Source: JAOAGA01 sp964540515
Lineage (GTDB): Bacteria > CALINM01
NCBI GenBank assembly: GCA_964540515.1
Contig: CAZIMS010000008.1
Span: 67,790 to 131,789, forward strand
Reading direction: 5' to 3'
Length of the DNA stretch: 64,000 nucleotides
A program made the translations under genes and the position numbers. The notes under the pieces were generated by a model. It was not told the DNA's origin and did not search any database. It saw only the letters and a program-made list of their open reading frames with translations. Of the stretch, positions 1-7,371 are shown piece after piece; position 1 is the stretch's first letter, and every line of letters starts with the position of its first letter.

Positions 1-536
1 GTGGTATAAGAACGGTGGAAGATATAAGAAACCTACTTAAGGCTGGTGCTGATAAGGTTTCTATAAATACCCAAGCAGTTTTAAACCCCGAGTTGGTAAA
101 GGAGGCATCCTACAGATTTGGAAGCCAATGTATAGTAGTTGCAATAGATGCGAAGCGTAAGTATGAAAATGATAGGCTGACTTTTGAAGTTTTTACCCAT
201 GGTGGTAGAAAAAGTACTGGTATTGATGCTATTGAGTGGGCAAAAAAGGTGGAAGAGTTAGGGGCAGGGGAGATATTACTTACTAGTATGGACAGAGATG
301 GCACAAAGATAGGTTATGATATAGAGCTTACAAAGGCTATTGCAGAGGCTGTAAACATTCCAGTCATTGCATCAGGAGGTGCAGGGGAGTTAATTCATTT
401 TTATGAGGCCATAAAGTATGGTTTAGCCGATGCAGTATTAGCAGCATCCTTGTTCCATTATGGGATATTAACAATAGGGGAGACAAAAAAGTATTTAGCT
501 GAAAAAGGTATTAGGGTTAGGGATTATGATATTTAA
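1..536 (+). CDS. hisF: Imidazole glycerol phosphate synthase cyclase subunit HisF, 3' part
   Basis: HisF is the cyclase half of IGP synthase; it uses ammonia from HisH to close the imidazole ring in histidine synthesis. The open frame runs in from the left edge (GIRTVEDI is readable from base 3), so the start and the first catalytic Asp lie outside the window. Visible family signatures are ADKVSINT, the second catalytic Asp in SMDRDGTK, and the phosphate-binding ASGGAG loop followed by ADAVLAASLFHYG. The stop overlaps the hisE start by 11 bp, which indicates a histidine operon. Confidence 0.95.
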   Translation, partial: GIRTVEDIRNLLKAGADKVSINTQAVLNPELVKEASYRFGSQCIVVAIDAKRKYENDRLTFEVFTHGGRKSTGIDAIEWAKKVEELGAGEILLTSMDRDGTKIGYDIELTKAIAEAVNIPVIASGGAGELIHFYEAIKYGLADAVLAASLFHYGILTIGETKKYLAEKGIRVRDYDI

Positions 537-858
537 AGAGGTCTTTAATGTAATAGAAAAGAGATTTCAAGAGGGAGATCCTGAGACATCCTATACAGCA
601 AAACTAAAAAAGGAGGGTATAGAAAAGATATTAAAAAAGATTCAAGAAGAGACAATGGAGCTAATTTTAGCAGGTTGGGAAGGAGAGAAAAAAAAGATAA
701 TTTCTGAAACAACAGATTTATTATTTCATACAATGATTCTTCTTAAATATAGAGATGTTAGTCTTGAAGATATAGAAGGTGAGTTTAAAAGACGCTTTGG
801 CATCTCCGGTATCGAAGAAAAAAAACAAAGAAAAATTAAAAAAGGAGCAGAAAAATGA
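526..858 (+). CDS. hisE: Phosphoribosyl-ATP pyrophosphatase HisE
   Basis: A 110-aa all-alpha NTP-pyrophosphohydrolase that removes pyrophosphate from phosphoribosyl-ATP, the second histidine step. The diagnostic metal-binding helices are present: KKIQEETMELILA (the EE..E motif) and SETTDLLFHTMILL (E..D). The length is normal for a stand-alone HisE that is not fused to HisI. It overlaps hisF at the 5' end and slyD at the 3' end (ATGA overlap), so the three are probably one transcript. The C-terminal 15 residues are lysine-rich and not conserved. Confidence 0.93.
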   Translation: MIFKEVFNVIEKRFQEGDPETSYTAKLKKEGIEKILKKIQEETMELILAGWEGEKKKIISETTDLLFHTMILLKYRDVSLEDIEGEFKRRFGISGIEEKKQRKIKKGAEK

Positions 859-1352
859 AAGTAGCAGAAAGAACAGTAGTAACAATGGATTATGTCTTAA
901 AATATGCTGATGGAGAAATTATTGAATCAAGCATAGAGACTAATCAACCAATTGAGTTTGTTTATGGTAAAGGTTATTTATTACCTTCCTTGGAAAAAGC
1001 TATTTTAGGGCTTGAGGTTGGGGAAACAAAAACTGTTACCTTGTCCCCAGAAGAGGCCTATGGTGACTGGAAAGAAGAGGGGCTTGTAACTATACCTAAA
1101 AACCAGTTTCCTCCCGAGGCAGATGTAGAAGAAGGCATGATGTTTATGATGGAAAACGAAGATGGTGGTACTATGCCTTTAACAGTTGTCAAGATAGAAG
1201 GAGACAATGTTGTAGTAGATTTTAATCATCCTTTAGCAGGAGAGGAGCTTGTTTTTGATATAACTATCAAAGATATAAGAGAGGCTACGTTAGAGGAACT
1301 GTTGCAGTCACCTTCAAACTGCGGTCCTTCTTGCGATAAGGGTTGTTGTTAG
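855..1352 (+). CDS. slyD: SlyD-type FKBP peptidyl-prolyl isomerase and metallochaperone
   Basis: A 165-aa cytoplasmic prolyl isomerase. The FKBP halves (residues 1-70 and about 125-150) flank the chaperone insert-in-flap domain; VYGKGYLLPSLEKAILGLEVGE and PEEAYGDW are typical of SlyD. The tail ends in Cys-rich NCGPSCDKGCC, consistent with the nickel- and zinc-binding C-terminus of this family, although the usual His stretch is missing. It starts inside the hisE stop. Its placement before an oxidoreductase pair may reflect metal handling, but that is inference. Confidence 0.92.
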   Translation: MKVAERTVVTMDYVLKYADGEIIESSIETNQPIEFVYGKGYLLPSLEKAILGLEVGETKTVTLSPEEAYGDWKEEGLVTIPKNQFPPEADVEEGMMFMMENEDGGTMPLTVVKIEGDNVVVDFNHPLAGEELVFDITIKDIREATLEELLQSPSNCGPSCDKGCC

Positions 1353-1385
1353 TAAACAAGGTTAAGATTAAAAGATAAGGATGCT

Positions 1386-1796
1386 ATGAGAAAGGTTCTT
1401 TATGCAAAATATATGTCAAGATGTATGGGATGTATGTCCTGTATGCTTGCCTGTGCAAGAAGGTTAAGGAGTAGTCTTTCTGTTGCAAAATCAGCCATTA
1501 GGGTAAGGACAAAGGGTGGTTTTTCAAGTGGACAGATGACAGCTCTTCATTGTTTAGGCTGTGAAGAGCCACCTTGTATCCCCTTTTGTCCTAACAATGC
1601 CCTTTCTAAGAGAGAGAAAGGTGGTATCAAGTTAGACCCAAAGTTGTGTAATGGCTGTAAAGATTGTTTAAAAGGATGTCCTATCTCAGCGATATTTTTT
1701 GATGAAGAGAAAAACTTGCCAATTTTCTGTATCCACTGTGGCAACTGTGTAAATTTTTGTCCCCACAACTGTTTATCAATAGAGGAGCTTTATTGA
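1386..1796 (+). CDS. Polyferredoxin (four 4Fe-4S clusters), partner of the adjacent aldehyde oxidoreductase
   Basis: A 136-aa protein with cysteine groups CMGCMSCMLAC, CLGCEEPPCIPFCP, CNGCKDCLKGCP and CIHCGNCVNFCP, enough to ligate four [4Fe-4S] clusters in the arrangement of DMSO-reductase B or HycB-type electron-transfer subunits. There is no signal peptide, so it should be cytoplasmic. The stop overlaps the start of the AOR-family gene by one base, so the two are translationally coupled and it most likely carries electrons to or from that enzyme. Confidence 0.88.
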   Translation: MRKVLYAKYMSRCMGCMSCMLACARRLRSSLSVAKSAIRVRTKGGFSSGQMTALHCLGCEEPPCIPFCPNNALSKREKGGIKLDPKLCNGCKDCLKGCPISAIFFDEEKNLPIFCIHCGNCVNFCPHNCLSIEELY

Positions 1797-3556
1797 TGGA
1801 TATTAGAGTCCTCTACGTAAATCTTACTGAAGAAACCTTTGAAATAAAGGTAAGAAATGACTTAAAAAGATATTTAGGTGGTACAGGACTTGCCTTTGAA
1901 CTATTTCAAGAAGAAGTAAAATTTGATAAAGATCCGTTAGATGAAGAACAACCTATTATAATCTCCTCAGGATTTTTAGCGCCTTATTTTCCTACCGCCA
2001 CTAAGAGTGTTGCTATATTTTACTCTCCATTAAATAATAACTTAGGTGAAAGTCATGCAGGTGGCAGACTTTCATTAGCCATTAAGTTAGCAGGTCTTAC
2101 AGCCATTGTTATCAAAGGTCGGTGTAAATCATTGAAGTACCTTATTATAAATGATGGAGTTGTTAAGTTTAATACTGCAGAGCATCTTAAGGGTTTGAAG
2201 GCTACAGAGACAGCTACCTATATAAGAGAAAAGGAATCCAATGCAGGATTAAGAAGTATATTAAGAATTGGGCCTTATGGAGAGAAAAGGGTAGCCTATT
2301 CTACAGTAGTTGTTGATACCTATAGACACTTTGGCAGATTAGGTCTTGGCGCCCAGTTTGGGGCTAAAAACTTAAAGGCCTTGATAGTTACTGGTAGTGG
2401 CAAAAATGAGTTGAAAACTAATAACTTTAAAGAATATAGAGATCTCTTTGAAAAGATTCATAAGAATGTTTTAAGTGGTTCAATGAAAAAATATCATGAG
2501 TTAGGAACAGCAGAAAACGTTATAGTACTCAACGAGTTAAAAGCTTTACCGACTAAAAACCTCCAAGAAAATAGTTTTGATAAGATTGAAGAGATATGTG
2601 GAGAGGCCTTAGCAGAGCATAGTCTTACAAGGAAGTTTGCCTGTGCGGGCTGTCCTTTGGGCTGTATTCATATAGCAACAGTGAGAAGAAGATTTGACAA
2701 GGAAGAAGAATGGGAGCGAGTAGATATCTCCTACGATTATGAGCTTATATTCTCTTTAGGTACGCTAATAGGTATAGATGATAGGGTCCTACTACTGTCT
2801 ATGATGGAGAAGGTAGAAGAGTTAGGTGTTGATGCTATTTATGCGGGTGTGTTTTTAGCTTGGGTTGTAGAAGCCTACCAAAAGGGTTTGGTTACATCAG
2901 AAGATATTAAGGTAAACTCTCTTGATTTTGGAGACTATGAAGGTCTGAAGCAGGTTTTAAAAAACGTAGTTACTGTTGACAATGAGTTTTATAGGTTAGC
3001 TAAAATGGGTTTACACAAGCTAATAGAAAGATACGGTGGAGATGATTTTGCCTTATTAGCTTACAACAATGCAATCGCTGGCTATCATACAGGCTATGCA
3101 AACTTACTGGGTCAACATATTGTTGGTATCAGAAATGCTCATACTGATAACGCTGGATACTCCATCGACCAGACAACAAGAGATTTAAAAGACATTAAAG
3201 AGATAGTAGACAAGCTTTACGAAGAAGAGATTTTTAGAGCTGCCTTTAACTGTACCGGTATATGTCTTTTTGCAAGAAAGGTATATGATTTAGAAACACT
3301 TCAAAAATCTGTTAACTCTTTGAATATTGAGTATAACGCAAAAGAGTTATTAAGCTTAGGAGAAGAGATTTATCTAAAAAAGCTTGCCTTTAAAATTAAA
3401 AGAGGATTTAATCTAAAAGACTATAAATTCCCCAAAAGGTTTTTTGAGACGCCGGCCATGGGAAAAAGGTTAGACGAAAAGGTAGTTTATGAAGGGATAA
3501 AGTATTTTGAGAGTAAGGTGATGAAAAAAATCAAAGAGAGGGGATTTCTAACTTGA
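1796..3556 (+). CDS. Aldehyde:ferredoxin oxidoreductase family protein (tungsten/molybdenum bis-pterin)
   Basis: A 586-aa AOR-family enzyme. The start is set at the ATG following AGAGGAG, overlapping the ferredoxin stop. The pterin-binding core is recognisable (RLGLGAQFGAKNLKA near residue 185, DNAGYSID near 455). The four ligands of the [4Fe-4S] cluster are C283, C286, C290 (CAGCPLGC) and C486 (NCTGIC), spaced almost as in Pyrococcus furiosus AOR. Substrate specificity cannot be read from sequence; relatives act on aldehydes, formaldehyde, glyceraldehyde-3-phosphate or benzoyl-CoA. The coupled ferredoxin gene upstream supports a ferredoxin-linked reaction. Confidence 0.9.
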   Translation: MDIRVLYVNLTEETFEIKVRNDLKRYLGGTGLAFELFQEEVKFDKDPLDEEQPIIISSGFLAPYFPTATKSVAIFYSPLNNNLGESHAGGRLSLAIKLAGLTAIVIKGRCKSLKYLIINDGVVKFNTAEHLKGLKATETATYIREKESNAGLRSILRIGPYGEKRVAYSTVVVDTYRHFGRLGLGAQFGAKNLKALIVTGSGKNELKTNNFKEYRDLFEKIHKNVLSGSMKKYHELGTAENVIVLNELKALPTKNLQENSFDKIEEICGEALAEHSLTRKFACAGCPLGCIHIATVRRRFDKEEEWERVDISYDYELIFSLGTLIGIDDRVLLLSMMEKVEELGVDAIYAGVFLAWVVEAYQKGLVTSEDIKVNSLDFGDYEGLKQVLKNVVTVDNEFYRLAKMGLHKLIERYGGDDFALLAYNNAIAGYHTGYANLLGQHIVGIRNAHTDNAGYSIDQTTRDLKDIKEIVDKLYEEEIFRAAFNCTGICLFARKVYDLETLQKSVNSLNIEYNAKELLSLGEEIYLKKLAFKIKRGFNLKDYKFPKRFFETPAMGKRLDEKVVYEGIKYFESKVMKKIKERGFLT

Positions 3557-4281
3557 ATATTCTTGTTGTTACTCCAACCTATAATGAGATTGAAAATATT
3601 AGAAAGTTAATTAGTATTTTATTGACCTTGAGAGATGATATTAATGTTTTGGTAGTAGATGACAACTCACCAGATGGTACTGGCGATTATGTGGAGAAGC
3701 TTTCTCAGACTAACGATAGAGTTTTTGTACTTAAAAGACCAGGAAAGATGGGTCTTGGAACTGCCTATATAGATGGATTTAGCTGGGCTCTTAAGCATCC
3801 TAAACACTTTGATTATATTATTCAGATGGACGCAGATTTTTCCCACGAACCAACGAAAATACTTGAGTTTTTAGAAAAGTTAGATTCTGGTTATGATGTA
3901 GTAATAGGGTCAAGATATTTAAATGGCGTATCGGTAGTTAATTGGCCCATAAAAAGGTTGATGCTAAGTTATTTTGCTAATTGGTATGCAAGAACATTAT
4001 CGGGACTTAAAATTAGAGACTGCACAGGTGGTTTCAAAGGTTTTAAGAGAAAGGTCATTGAGAAAATACCCTTTCACTATATTCACTCTGACGGATATGC
4101 CTTCCAGATTGAGGTGAACTATTTTTGTCAGAAATTGGGTTTTAAGATTGTTGAGGTGCCTATAATTTTTATAGATAGGCATGCTGGTACATCAAAACTC
4201 TCCCGCAGGATAGTCTATGAGGCACTTTTTAGAGTGTTAGTATTGTTTTTTGATAGGATATTTAGTTTAAAAAAGGTTTAG
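3553..4281 (+). CDS. Family 2 glycosyltransferase, polyprenol-phosphate mannosyltransferase type
   Basis: A 242-aa GT2 enzyme resembling dolichol/polyprenol monophosphomannose synthases. Motifs are VVTPTYNEIENI at the N-terminus, DDNSPDGTGD, the metal-binding QMDADFSHEP, IGSRYLNG and DCTGGFKGF. There is no C-terminal membrane domain beyond a short hydrophobic stretch. Translation probably starts at TTG 3553, within the AOR stop codon (4-bp overlap). The likely job is moving a sugar from a nucleotide donor to a polyprenyl phosphate at the inner face of the membrane; the sugar is not predictable. Confidence 0.88.
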   Translation: MNILVVTPTYNEIENIRKLISILLTLRDDINVLVVDDNSPDGTGDYVEKLSQTNDRVFVLKRPGKMGLGTAYIDGFSWALKHPKHFDYIIQMDADFSHEPTKILEFLEKLDSGYDVVIGSRYLNGVSVVNWPIKRLMLSYFANWYARTLSGLKIRDCTGGFKGFKRKVIEKIPFHYIHSDGYAFQIEVNYFCQKLGFKIVEVPIIFIDRHAGTSKLSRRIVYEALFRVLVLFFDRIFSLKKV

Positions 4282-4291
4282 GGGGTCTGAT

Positions 4292-4477
4292 GTGATAAAT
4301 GAGTTTTATGCCTTTCTAACTGTTATAGGTTTTTTAGGTTGGGTTGGATTTACAATACTTTTTATCTTCAAAGCCTTTGGTGATAAAGGTGAGTTTTATC
4401 CTAAAAAGGGAGCATCAATAGGGGTAGTGATAGCTTTATTCTACTTTATATGGATCTTAGGGATGTTAAAGGCTTAA
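4292..4477 (+). CDS. Small two-helix membrane protein
   Basis: A 61-aa hydrophobic protein starting at GTG after a GGGGG ribosome-binding site, 10 bp behind the glycosyltransferase. Two membrane helices (about residues 5-27 and 43-58) flank a charged loop, FGDKGEFYPKKGA. I do not recognise a family. The coding signal is the good ribosome-binding site, the close operon spacing and a composition typical of membrane proteins. It may be a partner of the glycosyltransferase. Confidence 0.6.
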   Translation: MINEFYAFLTVIGFLGWVGFTILFIFKAFGDKGEFYPKKGASIGVVIALFYFIWILGMLKA

Positions 4478-4582
4478 CAAATTTTTATCAAAAGATTTTT
4501 TCCAAATTTAATAATATATCATTAAAACATAAAGTTTCTTAAATTACTCTCAATATTTATTCCAGTTCTATAAACATCTTTA
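4478..4582. other. AT-rich spacer before the miniature element
   Basis: About 105 bp without coding potential or a convincing terminator between the small membrane protein and the first copy of the 14-bp direct repeat. Together with the element and the promoter region it forms a 530-bp gene-free stretch (4478-5007). Confidence 0.6.
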
Positions 4583-4596
4583 AAAATCTGGTCTAA
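4583..4596. repeat. Target-site duplication, left copy
   Basis: AAAATCTGGTCTAA, identical to the sequence at 4936-4949 and bounding the miniature element exactly. Confidence 0.85.
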
Positions 4597-4935
4597 CTGT
4601 AATCCACAAATGATAATGACTAAATGCCACAAATAGAAATGTCCTAAAATAAAAACGGTAAAATGTCCTCTTTTTGTAAAAAAAGGGGGGTTAATGCAGC
4701 GAACGGACATAATATATGGGCATAAGGGAATTGAAAAAGGCAAAAGTTATACACTGATTAGGGAAATACTATCAAGGAACATAAAAGAAAAACAGCCGGA
4801 AGAAAAACAAAAAACTTGCAAAGGAAAGAAGAAATATATTCCTCCAAAAGACCACCCTTGGAGAAATAAACTTTATTCTAAAATAGGACATTTCTAAATG
4901 TGTAAAAAGCGGACATTTCTATTTGAGGTTGACAC
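4597..4935. mobile_element. 339-bp ISNCY (IS1202-like) miniature element
   Basis: This block carries both ends of the ISNCY copy found at 25727-27008 but almost none of its transposase. Left end: CTGTAATCCACAAATGATAA, then CCACAAATAGAAATGTCC. Right end: the inverted form, GGACATTTCTATTTGAGGTTGACAC. Inside, about seven codons of the transposase start (MQRTDII) are joined directly to its C-terminal codons. The whole is flanked by a perfect 14-bp direct repeat, so it transposed in this short form or was deleted after insertion without disturbing the ends. It is non-autonomous. Confidence 0.85.
4694..4897 (+). pseudogene. Internally deleted ISNCY transposase reading frame
   Basis: A 67-codon frame: MQRTDII corresponds to the N-terminus of the transposase (MQRKDIITM in the second copy), and from GHKG onward the sequence matches the C-terminal tail (THKG...KEILSRNTKEKQ in the second copy). 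About 400 central codons, including the whole catalytic domain, are missing. The frame is still open but cannot encode an active transposase. Confidence 0.8.
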
Positions 4936-4949
4936 AAAATCTGGTCTAA
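4936..4949. repeat. Target-site duplication, right copy
   Basis: Second perfect copy of AAAATCTGGTCTAA; it ends one base before the -35 element of the promoter at 4951. Confidence 0.85.
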
Positions 4950-4950
4950 T

Positions 4951-4979
4951 TTGACATAATTTCGATTATAAGTTATCTT
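4951..4979 (+). promoter_or_regulatory. Promoter of the sensing island
   Basis: TTGACA (4951-4956), a 17-bp spacer and TATCTT (4974-4979), followed about 30 bp on by AAAAGGAGGG and the ATG of the Roadblock gene. It lies directly against the miniature element's target duplication. Confidence 0.6.
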
Positions 4980-5007
4980 TATTGATAGAAAACAAAAGGA
5001 GGGTAAA

Positions 5008-5376
5008 ATGGCAAGAATTGATGAATTGAATAAGGCTCTTCAGGGTTTGCTTTCAAGCTCAGGGGATATTGAGGGCTCTGCTTTAGTCTCAGAAGATGGG
5101 CTTATAATCGCAAGCGCCTTACAGCAGGGTATTGAAGAAGGTAGGGTTGCTGCTATGAGTTCTGCGATGTTATCAATAGGAGATAGAATAGGTATGGAGC
5201 TTAAGAGAGGGAAATTAGAACAGATATTCGTTAAAGGAGAGGTTGGTTTTATTGTTCTTATGCATGCTGGTTCTCATGCTGTATTAGTTGCTTTAGCGAG
5301 AAAAGAGGCTAAATTGGGTTTGTTATTTCTTGACATGCAAAAGACAGCCGATGAAGTTAAAAAAATCTTAGGTTAA
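5008..5376 (+). CDS. Roadblock/LC7 domain protein (first gene of the sensing island)
   Basis: A 122-aa single-domain Roadblock/LC7 protein, the family of MglB-type GTPase regulators and scaffold proteins. Typical elements are IEGSALVSEDGLIIASAL (the first strands), the helix AAMSSAMLSIGDRIGMEL, and the central strands EQIFVKGEVGFIVLMHA with SHAVLVALARKEAKLGLLFLDM. No MglA GTPase gene is in the window; the potential partner in this operon is the ParA-like ATPase or the second Roadblock-like protein. It has a strong ribosome-binding site and its own promoter. Such proteins form dimers and often mark cell-pole or signalling complexes. Confidence 0.88.
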   Translation: MARIDELNKALQGLLSSSGDIEGSALVSEDGLIIASALQQGIEEGRVAAMSSAMLSIGDRIGMELKRGKLEQIFVKGEVGFIVLMHAGSHAVLVALARKEAKLGLLFLDMQKTADEVKKILG

Positions 5377-5388
5377 AAGGAGCATCTT

Positions 5389-6138
5389 ATGTTAACACTT
5401 TTTGAAAATAATGAACATAAAAATATATTATATAATGACCTAACATCAGGTGCAATGGTTCAAGCAAACCAACATATAATTATCCATAATGATGAGGTTA
5501 TGATCCTTGACCCAGGTGGACATAAGGTTTATCCAAAACTGCTTTCTGAGATAGGTAAGGTAATAGCAACAAGTAAGATAAAATATATATTTTTCTCCCA
5601 CCAGGATCCTGACATAGTTGCTGCTGCTAATGGCTGGTTAATGGTTACTGAGGCAAAAGCATATATTACAGGTTTATGGACAAGATTTATTCCTCATTTC
5701 GGCGTTGATGATTATCTTACTGAAAGGCTTGTTCCCATTCAAGATGCTGGTGGTTCTATTAATTTGGGGGGTATTGAGATTATGTTTATCCCTGCCCACT
5801 TCTTACATTCACCTGGAAACTTTCAGGTCTATGACCCTGTTTCTAAAATCCTTTATTCAGGTGATTTAGGTGCTTCTTTAGGTACAGAGAAGATTATGGT
5901 TGATAATTTTGAAGAACATATAAAATACATGGAAGCCTTCCACAAAAGATACATGGCATCTAATAAAGTTTTAAAAACATGGGTAGATAATGTAAGAAAC
6001 CTTGACATAGAAACTATTGCACCCCAACATGGTGGGATTATTAAAGGTAAAGAGAATATAAATAAATTTTATGATTGGCTATATAATCTTCCCTGTGGAG
6101 TAGATCTATTATCAGAAGGTTATAAATTTTCAATATAA
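5389..6138 (+). CDS. Diiron metallo-beta-lactamase-fold protein (ODP / flavodiiron-like oxygen-binding domain)
   Basis: A 249-aa protein with the metallo-beta-lactamase fold of flavodiiron proteins but no flavodoxin domain. The metal ligands are visible in order: HQDPD (H, D, D in place of HxExDH), PAHFLHSPGNF, SGDLGAS and APQHGG. This HxDxD form is characteristic of ODP sensor proteins, known from chemotaxis O2 sensors. It binds a diiron site and would take up O2 or NO. It sits 12 bp after the Roadblock gene and 1 bp before the HD-GYP gene, so a sensory role is favoured over O2 or NO reduction. Detoxification as a partial flavodiiron enzyme is the alternative. Confidence 0.85.
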   Translation: MLTLFENNEHKNILYNDLTSGAMVQANQHIIIHNDEVMILDPGGHKVYPKLLSEIGKVIATSKIKYIFFSHQDPDIVAAANGWLMVTEAKAYITGLWTRFIPHFGVDDYLTERLVPIQDAGGSINLGGIEIMFIPAHFLHSPGNFQVYDPVSKILYSGDLGASLGTEKIMVDNFEEHIKYMEAFHKRYMASNKVLKTWVDNVRNLDIETIAPQHGGIIKGKENINKFYDWLYNLPCGVDLLSEGYKFSI

Positions 6139-6139
6139 T

Positions 6140-7363
6140 ATGTTTGACTTAAACGAGATAGTTTTTAGTTTGACCCGAGCAGTAGATGGCATAAATCCGA
6201 AGTTCGATTTTCATAGTAGGATGGTTACCTATACTGCTCTCACAATCAATAAGAGGTTGGGAGATAATGGTTTAAATCCTCAAGATGTGTTATTGGCATC
6301 TCTTTTACATGACATTGGGGTTGTTAGACTCAGGCAAAGGGAGGTTACCTGTTTTTTAGAGGATATCCCTAAAAACTACTTTAATCATGAGACTTTAGGC
6401 TCTGATTTATTAAAGAAATATAAATTTTTTGCTTCTTTGTCAAAGGCTATTTATTACCATCATTTAAACTATGAGAAGATTAAGAATATTGAAGATGAGG
6501 TGCCTTTACTCTCCCAGATAATTCATATATCAGATAGAATCGCAGTAACTTTTGTTACAAATTGCAATAGTTATTATGATATTAAAAATGCAAAAAAATA
6601 TGTAATCGAATTTCTCAGTGCAAAAAAAGGTATCAACTTTAATCCTGAAATAGTTGATCTTTTTTTAGATAATATGAGAAATTACGAAGAGTTTTGGTTA
6701 AATCTTTTTTTTATTAGGGATTTAAATTTTAAAAATTTAGTTAAAGATTTTTTTATTAGTCCCTTTTATTTAGATGAAGATGATTTAAAAGAAATTGTGC
6801 CATTTTTTGGAGAGATAATAGATTCCCATTCCAGTTTTACCAAGTGTCATTCTATCTTTGTAGCTAACCTTTCATATCTAATAGGAGATAATTTATTATT
6901 GTCTGAACGTGAAAAAAACTTGCTATACCTAAGTGGCTACCTACACGATTTAGGTAAGATCTATGTTCCAGTTGATATACTTGAGAAACCAGGTCCCCTT
7001 GATAAAGGAGAGAGAGAGATAGTCTCTTTACATCCCTATTTTACAAGAAAAATTTTAAGTGATATTACAGATTTTGATGAAGTAGCTGATATTGCTTCCA
7101 ACCACCATGAGAGATTGGATGGAAGCGGCTATCCACGGGCTTTAAAAAGCGAAGAAATCTCCCTTTCTTCAAAGATATTAATGATCTGTGACATAATGGC
7201 AAGCTTTTTAGAAGATCGACCCTATAGATCTGCATACGGCTTTATAGACACTCTTGGCATATTAAAAGATTGGGCAAATAGTGGTAAGATTGATTTAAAT
7301 TTGGTGGATAAGATATATACAATCAGACAGGACCTAGAAAATTATCTTCAGTTATCATTGTGA
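6140..7363 (+). CDS. Double HD-domain protein with C-terminal HD-GYP (c-di-GMP phosphodiesterase)
   Basis: A 407-aa cytosolic protein. The C-terminal half is a canonical HD-GYP domain: LHDLGKI (H269-D270), HPYFTRKIL, HHERLDGSGYP (322-332) and a D in CDIM, so c-di-GMP hydrolysis is likely. The N-terminal half is a second, divergent HD domain with LLHDIG near residue 56 and YYHH, without a GYP motif; it may be regulatory. The ATG follows the ODP-like stop by one base with no Shine-Dalgarno of its own, implying translational coupling and possibly a direct ODP-HD-GYP partnership. Confidence 0.87.
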   Translation: MFDLNEIVFSLTRAVDGINPKFDFHSRMVTYTALTINKRLGDNGLNPQDVLLASLLHDIGVVRLRQREVTCFLEDIPKNYFNHETLGSDLLKKYKFFASLSKAIYYHHLNYEKIKNIEDEVPLLSQIIHISDRIAVTFVTNCNSYYDIKNAKKYVIEFLSAKKGINFNPEIVDLFLDNMRNYEEFWLNLFFIRDLNFKNLVKDFFISPFYLDEDDLKEIVPFFGEIIDSHSSFTKCHSIFVANLSYLIGDNLLLSEREKNLLYLSGYLHDLGKIYVPVDILEKPGPLDKGEREIVSLHPYFTRKILSDITDFDEVADIASNHHERLDGSGYPRALKSEEISLSSKILMICDIMASFLEDRPYRSAYGFIDTLGILKDWANSGKIDLNLVDKIYTIRQDLENYLQLSL

Positions 7364-7371
7364 GGTTAATT

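Noticed and set aside
4522..4743. 73-codon minus-strand frame
   Set aside because: It runs across the left end of the miniature element and has no coding features.
5389..6138. Lactamase or glyoxalase II assignment of the metallo-beta-lactamase fold
   Set aside because: The HxDxD ligand set, SPGNFQVYD and SGDLGAS pattern fits the flavodiiron/ODP diiron branch rather than zinc hydrolases.
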